Both the position numbers and the translations under genes were made by a program. From SURF-55 sp040755195 (GTDB taxonomy: Bacteria; Bacillota; Desulfotomaculia; Desulfotomaculales; Ammonificaceae), in contig JBFMBL010000035.1 of the NCBI GenBank assembly GCA_040755195.1, forward strand, positions 1 through 27,652: DNA of 27,652 nucleotides. The letters run 5' to 3'. The notes beneath the pieces were generated by a model that saw only the letters and a list, made by a program, of their open reading frames with translations, ran no database searches and had not been told where the DNA came from. Positions within the stretch are counted from its first letter, which is position 1; each line of letters opens with the position of its first letter. This document shows positions 7,864 to 16,600 of the stretch, one piece after another.

Positions 7864-7932
7864 GAGGTCCAACGTCCAACGTGAAACGTCCGGCGTCCAA
7901 TGTTCTTAAAACTTCAAACTCGTGACTCGTGA
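7864..7932. repeat. Heptamer repeat array after moeA
   Basis: GTCCAAC, GTCCAAC, GTGAAAC, GTCCGGC and GTCCAAT run in tandem, followed by CGTGACT twice next to the stop codon of the second moeA. With the MITE-like element it fills the whole 311-bp spacer between the two moeA genes; no gene or clear terminator is seen. Confidence 0.8.
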
Positions 7933-9141
7933 CTATATTAAGAAAACATCCACCATCTCACCCGCCTGCGCTCCTTCGGCGTCGAGCGGCAGGCGCACCA
8001 GGGCGTCGGCGCGGCTTAACGTGGCGATCAAGCCCGACTTGCCGAGGATCGGTTCGGCCGCCAACCCGTCGTTTTCCAAAGTCAAGCGCGCCCTGACGTA
8101 ATCCTCGCGTCCCGGCGCCGAACGAAGGGAACGCTTCAGGACCGCTTTCAAAGGCAGCCTGCGGAATCCTTCCTGTTCGATAAAGGGCCTCACCAGAATC
8201 TCAAAAACCACGAGCGCCGACACCGGGTGACCCGGCAGGCCGAAAACAGCCTTGCCGTCAACCGCCGCCCCGACGGTCGGTTTGCCGGGGCGAACGGCGA
8301 GGCCGTGAAACAAGACTCTTGCCCCCGCCAGCGCAGAGATCGCTGAAAGTGTAAGATCGCGCGTCCCCACCGAACTTCCTCCAGACAGGAGGACCATGTC
8401 GCTTACCGTTACCGCCCGCTGCAGTGCGTCCTGCAGCGCCGGCAGCTCGTCCGGAACCACGCCGTACACATCGGGGCGCCCCCCTGCAGCCTCCACCGCC
8501 GCCGCAAGCGTCACCGTGTTGACGTCGCGCACCTGACCGGGTCTGAGCTCGGCCTCCACATCCACAACCTCGTCGCCCGTACCTATTATCGCCACCACAG
8601 GCCGCCGCCGTACCGGCACGCTTTTCACGCCGCAGGCGGCAAGGAGGCCGATGTCCTGCGGGCGCAACCGCATTCCCGCCGGGAGCAATTTCTCGCCCGA
8701 CCGGGCGTCCTCGCCCCGGCGCACCAGGTTGTCCCCCGGCGCCACCGGCCGCAAAACCGCAACCGTTTCCGGACCCGCCTCTTCGGTGTACTCTACCATT
8801 ACCACAGCGTCGGCCGCTTCCGGCATCATTCCTCCTGTAGGAATCCGCCAGGCCTCGCCGGGGTTTACAGCCCCTTCCGGGGCACGCCCCATCAGAACCT
8901 CACCCGTTATGTGCAGGTAAGCGGGGAGCCCTTCCGAAGCCCCGAAGGTGTCCGCCGCCCGCACAGCAAACCCGTCCATGGTCGCCCGGTCGAAACCCGG
9001 AACGTCTTCTAAAGCGTGTATGTTCTCCGCCACCACCCTGCCTGGTGCTGCACCGAGCGTCACCCGTTCGACGGGCAGCGGTTTTATGCATTCCTTGACC
9101 TTATTCCGCGCCTCTTCAACCGTCAGAGTGGTAAACAGCAA
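7933..9141 (-). CDS. moeA: Molybdopterin molybdenumtransferase MoeA
   Basis: This is a stand-alone MoeA of 402 aa, the usual family length, catalysing metal insertion into MPT-AMP. Recognisable blocks in order are DVPGFDRATMDGFAVRAADT, RIPTGGMMPEAADAVVMVEY, RPQDIGLLAACGV, VAIIGTGDEV, LSGGSSVGTRDLT and RPGKPTVGAAVDGKAVFGLPGHPVSA, including the conserved Asp residues of the MoeA active cleft. The start is TTG, preceded by an AGGGG-type site. It is the first gene of the cofactor group in transcription order and is followed by the PBP-fused MoeA, so the pair are paralogues in the same group. Confidence 0.95.
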   Translation of the reverse strand: MLFTTLTVEEARNKVKECIKPLPVERVTLGAAPGRVVAENIHALEDVPGFDRATMDGFAVRAADTFGASEGLPAYLHITGEVLMGRAPEGAVNPGEAWRIPTGGMMPEAADAVVMVEYTEEAGPETVAVLRPVAPGDNLVRRGEDARSGEKLLPAGMRLRPQDIGLLAACGVKSVPVRRRPVVAIIGTGDEVVDVEAELRPGQVRDVNTVTLAAAVEAAGGRPDVYGVVPDELPALQDALQRAVTVSDMVLLSGGSSVGTRDLTLSAISALAGARVLFHGLAVRPGKPTVGAAVDGKAVFGLPGHPVSALVVFEILVRPFIEQEGFRRLPLKAVLKRSLRSAPGREDYVRARLTLENDGLAAEPILGKSGLIATLSRADALVRLPLDAEGAQAGEMVDVFLI

Positions 9142-9570
9142 TCTTATCCCCTGCCTTAAAAGTATATACGATAGGGTGCGTTCTGCGTTCTGCGTTTTTG
9201 CGCGTTAGCTTGAGCGGCAGGCCTCATGGGTCCGTTCAAGGTTCAAGGTTGAGTTTAGATATATAGACCTTTAAGGACCGTTTAACGTTCAACGTTCAAT
9301 ATTCTGAAAAATATTCCTTTTAGGACACAGCACCCGAGACTTATTTGTGACTTATGATAACAGTTTCATGGTATCACGCACCCGGGATATGTCACAACCC
9401 TGCAAAGGCGGAATCGGCCGATTTTTTGCTATAACTATTGACTTCTTCCTTTTCCGCCGGCCCCCTCCCACGGTAATTACTTATTTAGAAGGGATGTACC
9501 GACTGTACGTTGCTTTTTAGCGAAAAAGGTCCCCGAACCGCATGCGCTCAAGCGCGCAACAGCCGTACCG
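9142..9570. other. Intergenic region with heptamer repeats
   Basis: The 429-bp spacer between splB-like and moeA genes carries TGCGTTC-type heptamers (about 9177-9203) and a second group from GGGTCCGTTC (9228) through GTTCAAG and TTCAACG words to about 9300. GCGCTCAAGCGC (9544-9555), just past the splB-like stop, is a small hairpin without a T tract. I see no ORF of quality in 9310-9570. Confidence 0.6.
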
Positions 9571-10554
9571 TCAGACAAAATAAAGTATCCTGGCGTGTGG
9601 GAATAAATCAGCTATGGCGGTTGAGAAAAACTCCCTGATTTCAGCGTATAGCTCCGGGGGGTAAACGTATTTCCCGTAACCGAACTGTCCGAACTTGAAA
9701 ACACGTTCCGTTTCGTCAAGGGGAACCTGCGTGTCCGGATACGCCTGAAGGATTATGCTCTTGGACCTGGCAGTAAAGCGGTGGGTAATGAGCTCGAAGG
9801 TGGAAAGCTTATCCCCAAGTTGTTCCGCCGCCGTCCGCAGCATCCTTTCGTACTCGCCGCGCCAACCTTCAAAGTAAAATATAGGCGCAACAAGAAAACC
9901 CACCGGATACCCGGCGCAGGCGCACGCCCCGGCGGCCTTAAGTCTTGGAAGCAGGCGCGGTATACCGTTCTCATACTTTGCTAGTACCGTATCACAATTG
10001 ATGCTGAACCTTATCTCCGTTTTGCCGCCGTGCGCGAGTCCCGTCAGCCCTTTAACGTCCGTGTACTTTGTGACAAAGCGAAACCCTGCGCCGTCGAGTG
10101 ACGCAAAGAATTCCACCGCCCTGCGCAACGACCCCGTCCACCCTTCCACCGCAACGGGGTCCGATGTAGCGGCACCTTCGAACACCGTCGATCCCGGCCT
10201 GCGCTCTTTTACGTACTCCCCGGCCCGGCGTAGGATTTCCTCGACATTCACGTTTATCTTTACATAGGGCCTCCGCCCGAGGTTCGTGTTCAAGTAGCAG
10301 TACTCACACAAGCCCGGGCATCCCGAGACCAGCGGCAGCTGGTAGTCGGCCGACGGCCTGCAGGTCCGAAAACCACGCTCCTTCCAAACGGAAAGAACCA
10401 TCGTCCTCTTACCGCGGTGATAACTCTCCTTGAACGACTTCTCACCGGATACGGGTATTCTTTTATCGTAAACAATCGTTCGCACGCCCCGGCTCTCGAT
10501 CCGTTCTTTCAGGTCCCTGCCCAGCGGGTACTCAAGCGCTGTTTTTTGAACCAT
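9571..10554 (-). CDS. splB: Spore photoproduct lyase family radical SAM protein
   Basis: SplB repairs the spore photoproduct (thymine dimer) in DNA with a 4Fe-4S cluster and S-adenosylmethionine. The 327-aa protein has the cluster motif CPGLCEYCYLN (C79, C83, C86), followed by NLGRRPYVKINVNV, GFRFVTKYTDV and SINCDTV, all in SPL order. The ATG at 10554 fits a GAGG site 5-6 nt upstream better than the adjacent TTG at 10557. In characterised SPL, as I recall, a conserved Cys (Cys141 in B. subtilis) in an E-A-A-C-T-S-D context returns a hydrogen atom to the substrate radical. Here the equivalent stretch is EGAATSD with Ala129, so catalysis may differ or this may be a paralogue. It is consistent with a spore former. 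Confidence 0.88.
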   Translation of the reverse strand: MVQKTALEYPLGRDLKERIESRGVRTIVYDKRIPVSGEKSFKESYHRGKRTMVLSVWKERGFRTCRPSADYQLPLVSGCPGLCEYCYLNTNLGRRPYVKINVNVEEILRRAGEYVKERRPGSTVFEGAATSDPVAVEGWTGSLRRAVEFFASLDGAGFRFVTKYTDVKGLTGLAHGGKTEIRFSINCDTVLAKYENGIPRLLPRLKAAGACACAGYPVGFLVAPIFYFEGWRGEYERMLRTAAEQLGDKLSTFELITHRFTARSKSIILQAYPDTQVPLDETERVFKFGQFGYGKYVYPPELYAEIREFFSTAIADLFPHARILYFV

Positions 10555-10623
10555 CAATACCTCGGGAACGAAAGAAGGAATGGCGACACATCCTTTCGTA
10601 AAAGTCGATTTACCCGATCGTCC

Positions 10624-11199
10624 TTACTCTTCCATTAGGTGATAACCCGGGGAATACATACGGAGCGTGTAGGCAGCCCGTCCGGAAACCGGATTGGACA
10701 GGAGGTCCCATCCCCCCCGGGGCGCGGCTCTGAAATCGACAAGTTCCACGTTCCACCACCGGTAACCCCCTTCTGCGCCCCGGCAGTTGAAATCCTTAAC
10801 CGCAACCCTGGGACCGCCGTTTTCCGGCAGCAACTCCTTCCAATCGGGCGCCCCCCAGCGGTTCATTGGTTCCGCCCGCATCCCGGCACGCCGAATGAAA
10901 GCCTCGGCTTCGGCCGCCCAATGCCGTACCAGCTCTTCCTGGAATGCTTGAGCGGGCGACAAACGGTTCACGATCGAAACCTCCCGCGAGTGCCGGGGGA
11001 AAAACGGGCTGTAAAACCGCAAAACGCCGGCCCCGTTCCCCGTGAGGATGGCAAAATCGTCGAAAGGAACGGTAAGATATGTGCCGTAGCATACCACTTT
11101 GAATTCCTGCGGGTCGGGATGATACGCATCAGCCCATGCCGCGCCTCCTACACACAGGGCTAAGATCACTGCCAGGGAAATCCGAGATAAAAAACCCAA
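10624..11199 (-). CDS. Exported hypothetical protein
   Basis: The N-terminus MGFLSRISLAVILALCVGGAAWADA is a classical Sec signal peptide with probable cleavage after AWA/ADA near residue 24. The mature part of about 165 aa has no family signature I recognise; it contains repeated Trp/Tyr (RWWNVELVDF, RMYSPGYH) and starts HPDPQEFKVVCYGTYLTVP, and could be a small beta-rich extracytoplasmic protein. The TTG start is well supported by AAGGAGGAGGTGATC (11204-11218), an almost full complement of the 16S rRNA 3' end. It lies downstream of the tetraheme cytochrome, but a terminator-like hairpin separates them, so it may be expressed separately. Confidence 0.75.
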   Translation of the reverse strand: MGFLSRISLAVILALCVGGAAWADAYHPDPQEFKVVCYGTYLTVPFDDFAILTGNGAGVLRFYSPFFPRHSREVSIVNRLSPAQAFQEELVRHWAAEAEAFIRRAGMRAEPMNRWGAPDWKELLPENGGPRVAVKDFNCRGAEGGYRWWNVELVDFRAAPRGGWDLLSNPVSGRAAYTLRMYSPGYHLMEE

Positions 11200-11203
11200 T
11201 ATA

Positions 11204-11218
11204 GATCACCTCCTCCTT
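11204..11218 (-). promoter_or_regulatory. Very strong ribosome binding site deciding a TTG start
   Basis: AAGGAGGAGGTGATC lies 4 nt before TTG at 11199 and includes GGAGGTGATC, a continuous complement of the anti-Shine-Dalgarno end of 16S rRNA. It strongly supports translation of the exported hypothetical protein from a non-ATG codon. Confidence 0.85.
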
Positions 11219-11250
11219 TAGAATTTCCCATAAAATCAGTCTCTTAAAAT

Positions 11251-11280
11251 AAAAAGGGAGAAACCATCTAAAGTTTCCCC
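11251..11280 (-). terminator. Intrinsic terminator after the tetraheme cytochrome
   Basis: On the minus strand GGGGAAAC and GTTTCTCCC pair (five base pairs, a one-base bulge, then three G-C pairs) around an 8-nt loop and are followed directly by TTTTT. It lies about 30 nt after the cytochrome stop and probably ends the formate dehydrogenase operon transcript. Confidence 0.7.
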
Positions 11281-11308
11281 CTGGTCTTCGTAAGGCTATT
11301 GATTACTT

Positions 11309-11740
11309 CTATCTACCTTTATTCGCGCCCTTGTGACAGGATGCGCAGGTCTGTGCCCCCTGTAAAGTAGCTTTTACCTTAACTTTCGTCGGCGCTTTCA
11401 TATGAGCCGCGCCGCCGCTGTGGCAGGTCTCACAGGACATTCCGGACATAGGGCTCTTAACCTTCGGATGACACTTCGCGCAAGCCCCGCCGGTCGTAGT
11501 CGTTGTGGCCGGCTTGGTGGTTGTTGTCGCCGGTTTTGTGGTTGTGGTCGTCGTCGGTTTCGTTGTCGTAGTCGTCGTCGGTTTTGTCGTCGTTGTCCCG
11601 GGAATATTCGACCCGTGGCAAGCAGCGCAGTTGCTTCCCATCGAAGGGGTCGCATTCACGGGGTCTGAGCCGAAGTTAGTGAGTCCGACCACGAGCAACC
11701 CGGCTACCGCCAGCGCAAGGCCGGAAAAGAATCTTTTCAT
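11309..11740 (-). CDS. Small exported tetraheme c-type cytochrome with Thr/Lys/Pro linker
   Basis: A signal peptide (MKRFFSGLALAVAGLLVVGL, cleavage probably after VNA near residue 30) directs export. Four CxxCH haem sites follow: CAACH (38-42), CAKCH (87-91), CETCH (103-107) and CASCH (132-136); the only other His is H113, so at most one haem could have bis-His ligation from within the chain. Residues 49-83 are a low-complexity linker of TTTTTTKP repeats separating the first haem from the other three, like linkers of wall-associated proteins. It is the last gene of the formate dehydrogenase group, so a role as electron acceptor of that enzyme outside the membrane is likely but inferred. It is not a standard cytochrome c3 by length or spacing. 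Confidence 0.88.
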   Translation of the reverse strand: MKRFFSGLALAVAGLLVVGLTNFGSDPVNATPSMGSNCAACHGSNIPGTTTTKPTTTTTTKPTTTTTTKPATTTTKPATTTTTGGACAKCHPKVKSPMSGMSCETCHSGGAAHMKAPTKVKVKATLQGAQTCASCHKGANKGR

Positions 11741-11762
11741 GTGCCGCTGCTCCTTTCTCCAT

Positions 11763-11795
11763 GGTTTCGGAGGAAACCGGTTTCCTTTCGGAAAC
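11763..11795 (-). promoter_or_regulatory. Tandem hairpins in the cytochrome leader
   Basis: Four alternating arms GGTTTC, GGAAACC, GGTTTCC and GGAAAC occupy 33 bp in the spacer between fdhE and the cytochrome. As minus-strand RNA they can form GTTTCC-GAAA-GGAAAC (a GNRA tetraloop) plus GGTTTC-CTCC-GAAACC, or instead the central 14-bp palindrome GGAAACCGGTTTCC. No U tract follows. They may protect or process the mRNA just upstream of the cytochrome ribosome site. Confidence 0.55.
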
Positions 11796-11824
11796 GACGG
11801 GATTTCGGGGTAACTATCCTTCCG

Positions 11825-12682
11825 CTACGGGGCGGAAGGAGCTTCACCCTCCCCGGCCGTACTTGAGAATTTACCGGTTTGTGCCTGATTAACATAACCC
11901 TCGCGGGCGACAAGAAGGTCCAAGAACACAGTCTTTATGTTTTCGAGCAGGAGATCTTCCGGCCGGCTTTGTCTTGCGTCGACAGCCTTCAGATAACTCC
12001 GGCAGTACTCGCATAAATAGACACGGTATTGTTTGTTCCCTTCGAGCACCAGCAGTTTCTGCTCTTCATTGCTCCGTTCACAGAAAGGGCACCCGATTCT
12101 ACTGAATCTCCACCTTGTGCCGCACAGGTCGCAATACAAATACCGTACCCGCCGATCCCCTTCTATTTCGGAAAAACTCGGGTGGCTGCCGCACACCGGG
12201 CAGATTCCCCGCTGCCATTTTTCATCCTCAACCCAGGCGGAAACCGCACCGGCATAGCCGCGCATAAAAATTTTTGCCGCTGCTCCCACAAAGAAACCGG
12301 CCATTTCGGCGGAAGGCAATGACTGTAAAAGGTCATCTTTACAGCCGTCTTTACGCTCAATCCTTTTCAGGATGCCCTCCAGGAAAGCCTGCCGTTCCGA
12401 ATGGGTTGCGGGAAGAGCAGCCAGGCCGTTTGTTACCTCCTCCGCCAGTTGAGGATACAGTCCTTTCAAGACATCGGCAATCCGGTCAACCACCCCGAAA
12501 AACGGCCTTTCCTCTATCCGGGGTGGAATTATCATCAGCCACGGCATACCGGCCATCCACTTGTCGGTGTCGTTTTGGCACGGGGGCCTGACTATGCTTG
12601 GCCTTTCCACGTCCTTGAAACTCAGGAGTTCCCTCCATACCGACATAACGTCTTCGAGGGAAAACCTCTGCTCAACGTCCAT
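11825..12682 (-). CDS. fdhE: Formate dehydrogenase accessory protein FdhE
   Basis: FdhE is a cytoplasmic rubredoxin-like protein needed for maturation or redox poising of exported formate dehydrogenases. The 285-aa protein has a helical N-terminal half and four CxxC pairs in the second half: CPVC (161-164), CDLC (184-187), CPFC (198-201) and CEYC (224-227), the family's metal-binding pattern; RGICPVCGSHPSFSEI and CGTRWRFSRIGCPFC are close to consensus. ATG follows GGAGG by 7 nt. It lies 33 bp after the ferredoxin subunit and is clearly in the same operon. Confidence 0.95.
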   Translation of the reverse strand: MDVEQRFSLEDVMSVWRELLSFKDVERPSIVRPPCQNDTDKWMAGMPWLMIIPPRIEERPFFGVVDRIADVLKGLYPQLAEEVTNGLAALPATHSERQAFLEGILKRIERKDGCKDDLLQSLPSAEMAGFFVGAAAKIFMRGYAGAVSAWVEDEKWQRGICPVCGSHPSFSEIEGDRRVRYLYCDLCGTRWRFSRIGCPFCERSNEEQKLLVLEGNKQYRVYLCEYCRSYLKAVDARQSRPEDLLLENIKTVFLDLLVAREGYVNQAQTGKFSSTAGEGEAPSAP

Positions 12683-12715
12683 TTACAACCTCCGCGTTAA
12701 AAATGTTATGCTCTT

Positions 12716-13417
12716 TTATCCGGTCTTTGCGCTGTGCATCGTGTGCCACAACTTAGCACCTTTGGATTTATCCGGGAACCCGAGTTCCACGAAGGGAACG
12801 GTCGATATGTAAAGCCAGGAAGTGCCGCCTTCGTCTTTTTCCCCGTACACGTAATTGATATAGCGCGTATCCGCCGTAATACGGCCCTTGGCTTCCGCCA
12901 GCAGTTCCTCCCGATCCCCGAACTTCAAGGCTCCCGTGGTGCATGCCGTTACGCAGGCGGGCTTCCGGTTTTGCCCAAGCCGGTCATACTCCCCGCCCGG
13001 ATCGTAACAAAGACGGCATTTTTGAACCCGCGGGACTCCTTTGATCCACTCGTAATTCGGGACCTCAAAAGGACAGGCGACGTTGCAGTAGTAACACCCG
13101 ATGCATTTATTCGATACCACGATTACCGGGCCTTCGGGTGTTTTCTTGAGAACGCCCATGAAACACGCCGCCGCGCAGGCCGGTTCCAGACAGTGCATGC
13201 ACTGTCTTTTTACAAACTTCCACTGCAATCCCTGTTTTGTATTCAGGAACTTATGCTCAACTTTCGTCCATGTCGTCTTTGACAACTTTAAAGGGTTATC
13301 CCGGGTGGCGCTGAATGAAGTCTTTGTCGCCGGGAGGTCATTCCATTGCTTGCAGGCCACCTGGCAACTGCGACAGCCTATACACCGCGCGAGATCCACG
13401 AGTACGCCTTTCGCCAT
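12716..13417 (-). CDS. fdhB: Formate dehydrogenase iron-sulfur (beta) subunit
   Basis: The 233-aa protein carries four 4Fe-4S clusters in the FdnH/HybA/DmsB arrangement: CIGCRSCQVAC (12-22), CMHCLEPACAAAC, CIGCYYCNVAC and CRLC...CVTAC. It passes electrons from the catalytic subunit to the next carrier. It lacks a signal peptide and the C-terminal membrane helix of E. coli FdnH, so it is probably exported as a complex with the Tat-signal-bearing alpha subunit and is not itself anchored. It lies between the alpha subunit and fdhE; the spacer to the alpha gene is unusually long (279 bp) and filled by a repeat element. Confidence 0.94.
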   Translation of the reverse strand: MAKGVLVDLARCIGCRSCQVACKQWNDLPATKTSFSATRDNPLKLSKTTWTKVEHKFLNTKQGLQWKFVKRQCMHCLEPACAAACFMGVLKKTPEGPVIVVSNKCIGCYYCNVACPFEVPNYEWIKGVPRVQKCRLCYDPGGEYDRLGQNRKPACVTACTTGALKFGDREELLAEAKGRITADTRYINYVYGEKDEGGTSWLYISTVPFVELGFPDKSKGAKLWHTMHSAKTG

Positions 13418-13440
13418 CTCCCAACCATCCTTTCCTCTCT

Positions 13441-13640
13441 AAAAATGCTTTCTTCTTTCGGTGGGCGCGTCGATAAGTAACGCATTGCTGCGTCAGCCCG
13501 GCAGAGCCGAATCCTCACGTACCTCTATGTACGCTCCGGTTCGTCTCCACCGGTCTTCCTTGCACTACATCACTTCTCGCCGCGTTCCGTCTTTGTTACG
13601 CTACTGCTTCTAAGTAGTCAGCTTAAGGGTCCTCATTTTC
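13441..13640. repeat. Intergenic hairpin repeat element, copy A
   Basis: This 200-bp non-coding segment between the two formate dehydrogenase subunit genes is related to 19391-19657. The shared left part reads CTTCTTTCGGTGGGCG versus CTTCTTTCGCCGGGCG and continues for about 40 bp. The shared right part includes CTGCTTCTAA and GGGTCC shortly before ATTTTCAT. The ends AAAAATG and CATTTTC form a short inverted repeat. The centre holds a CGTAC/GTACG hairpin nearly identical to the core of the 7662-7863 element. Confidence 0.65.
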
Positions 13641-13696
13641 ATTCATCACGGTGCGCTATGCGGGGGGTAATTCCCTCGAAAAAAGTATAGCCTCTC

Positions 13697-16600
13697 CTAT
13701 GCCTTCCGGATATTGCAGAGACAAGCCTTGTACTCCGGAATCTGGGTGTTCGGATCGCCGAGAGCAACAGTGAGAACATTTGCCGATTCTCCCTTTCCGA
13801 GACCCTGATACCCCCAGTGCCAGGGTACACCGACGATCTCGACCTCTTTCCCGCCTACCATGAGCGGGTTGAGCTCGGGCAGAACGGATGCCTTGCACTT
13901 GATCTGGCCTCGTGCCGTGGATACCGCTACGGTATCTCCCGCCTTTATTTTCAGCTTCGCCGCCAGTTTTGACGATACCGCAATAAATACCTCCGGATTA
14001 AGCTCCACCAGCCACGGACAATTCCTGGTCACGGCGCCGCTCTGGTAGTGCTCGATCATCCGGAAGGTCGTGAGAACATAAGGAAAATCGGGGCTGGCCG
14101 TAGCCGCCACCTTGTCGAAGGCGCCTTTACGCCTCAGGATCATGGGGTTGTTCTGCTGCTTGGACATCACATTGACTACAGGGCTCTCCACCGGTTCGTA
14201 ATGCTCGGGCAACGGTCCTTCCTTCAACCCCGCGGCCCTGATTCCGTACTGTGCTCCGAACAACCGCCCTGTTCCTTCCGGCATCATAATGAAAGGACCC
14301 GACGCGGTTTTATCGGGTGAGACCGCGGCGTTGAAGTCCGCTACGTCGTTGGTGACCCACTTCGCGCCGTCCCAGTACATAAGCGCCCTGTTGGCATCCC
14401 AAGGTTTCCCCGCCGGGTCGGTTGCGCAGCGGTTGTATACGATACGGCGGTTGACCGGCCAGGCGAAAGACCATTTAGGATAGAGTCCCAAGCCGCTTTT
14501 ATCGGTCCGGTTGCGCCGTTTTGCAGCCACTACCTTCTCGTCGGCATCTACAGCCCAGTAGCCGGCGTAAATCCAGCAGCCGCATGCGGTCGAGCCGTCA
14601 TCCGCAAGCTTGGCGAATGTTGCCAGGGCCTTGCCGTCAGCTACCGTATAGCCGTTGACCTCAAGAGCCACCTTTGCCACATCGGGCTCGTCCACGCCGG
14701 GTGCATCGTAATTCCATACCATGTTCAAAATCGGATCGGGGAACTTACCGCCCGCCTCATAAAGCTTCCGTACGGCTTTAAAAAGCCTGTCCACAATCCA
14801 GAGATCGGACTTCGCGTCACCGGGCGGGTCTACCGCCTTCCAGCGGAACTGCGCCCAGCGGCCGCTGTTGGTGATCGTCCCTTCCTTTTCATAGGAAAAA
14901 GCGGCCGGCAGTAAAAAGACCTCGGTATTAATCTGCTTGGGGTTTGCGCCGGGGCGCTTCCAGAAAGCCGCCGTTTCGGTTTCGAAAACGTCCACCGCCA
15001 CCATCCAACTCAGGTTTTCCGCCGCTTTCCTTTCCGCCTCAGCAGTGGGACCGCCGACCAGCGGGTTCTGCCCCCAGGCAAACAGGCCTTTGACCTTGTA
15101 CGCCGCTATGTCCTGGAAAATGGCCACGTGGGAGTGGTCTACCCCGTCGAGTTTGGGCAACCAGTCGAAGCAGAAGTCGTTTTTCTTGGTTGCCTTCTCG
15201 CCGAACCAGGCCTTCAGTTGACTGATTAAGAATTTCGGCGTGTTAGACCAGTAGCTGGTCTTCGGGGTTTCTTTGTCGATGTAGTCCTGCAGCTTGGTGT
15301 GCTTTGTGGCGTCTACCATGCCGAGATACCCCGGCAACAGGTGGAAGAGCATCGCCATATCGGTTGAGCCCTGCACGTTGGACTCACCCCGCTGCGCGTT
15401 CACGCCGCCGCCCGGGATGCCGATATTACCCAAAAGAAGCTGGAGCATCGCCGTAGCCCGCACATTCTGGCTTCCGTACGTATGCTGGGTGATCCCCATA
15501 GCATAGATCAGATTACCCGCCTTACCCGGGGTGCCCGTTGAGCAATAAGTTTCACATACCTTACGGTAAACGTCCTCCGGCGTCCCGGTAATGCTGCAGA
15601 CGGTCTTGATGTCGTAACGGGCGACGTGTCTTTTGAGGATTTGGAACACGCAGTTCGGGTCGGTCAGGGTCGGGTCTTTTTTGATGGTTTCGCCGTCTTT
15701 CTGGTAACCCCAGGACTTGGTGTCATACGTTACCTTCCCGTCCTTTACGGTCGCGCCCGAGAACAGGCCGTTATCGAGTTTGTAGTCCGGGCTGACCAGA
15801 TAGGCGGCGTTCGTGTAATTCACGATATACTCTTTGTGATAAAGGTTGTTTTCAATCGCATAGTTCATAATTCCGAGAAGGAAAGCGATATCCGTACCGG
15901 GTCGGATGGGAGCGTAAATATCAGCTAAAGCGGCGCTCTTGGTGAACCTCGGGTCCACCACAATAAGCTTCGTGCCGCGTGTTTCCCTACCCTTCAAAAT
16001 CCAGCGCATCGACATGGGATGGCATTCCGCGGAATTGGAACCGATCATCAGAACGGCATCGGCGTTCTTGTAATCGATGAAGTGGTTGGTCATTACTCCC
16101 CTACCAAACGTGTTGGCCAGACCGGCCACAGTTGAGGAGTGTCAGAGGCGGGCGTGGTGGTCGATGTTAATGACCCCGAGGCTGCGGAGGAACTTGTGGA
16201 TGGCATAGTTTTCCTCGTTGTCGAGAGACGCGCTTCCCAGGTGAGCAATCGCCTGGGTACGGTTAACGGTGACTCCTTTAGCGTCCTTTTCCTCGAAGTT
16301 GGCGTCGCGTGTGGCCTTGACGCGTTTTGCGATCTCCTCAATCGCCCAGTCCCAGTCCTTAACCTGCCATTCCGTTCCGCCGGGAGATCGGTAAAGCACC
16401 TGGGTCACCCGGCGTGAGTTTGCAGTCCGGTTCCTGCCTTCGTCGACGATGGTGTTAACATCGGAAATTGAAGTGCCTTTGGGGCAAAGGGCTCCCTCGT
16501 TAATTGGGTGGTCAGGATCACCTTCTATGGAAACAACCTTGTTACCTTTACTGTGAACAAGTAAACCGCAGCCGCAGCCGCAATAAGCGCAAACAGATCT

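Noticed and set aside
11402..11813. Plus-strand ORFs rich in Val/Gly opposite the cytochrome
   Set aside because: They are the antisense of the Thr/Lys/Pro linker codons and have no ribosome site or family.
12734..13282. Plus-strand ORF opposite the ferredoxin subunit
   Set aside because: Shadow of the well-supported four-cluster ferredoxin gene with no motif of its own.
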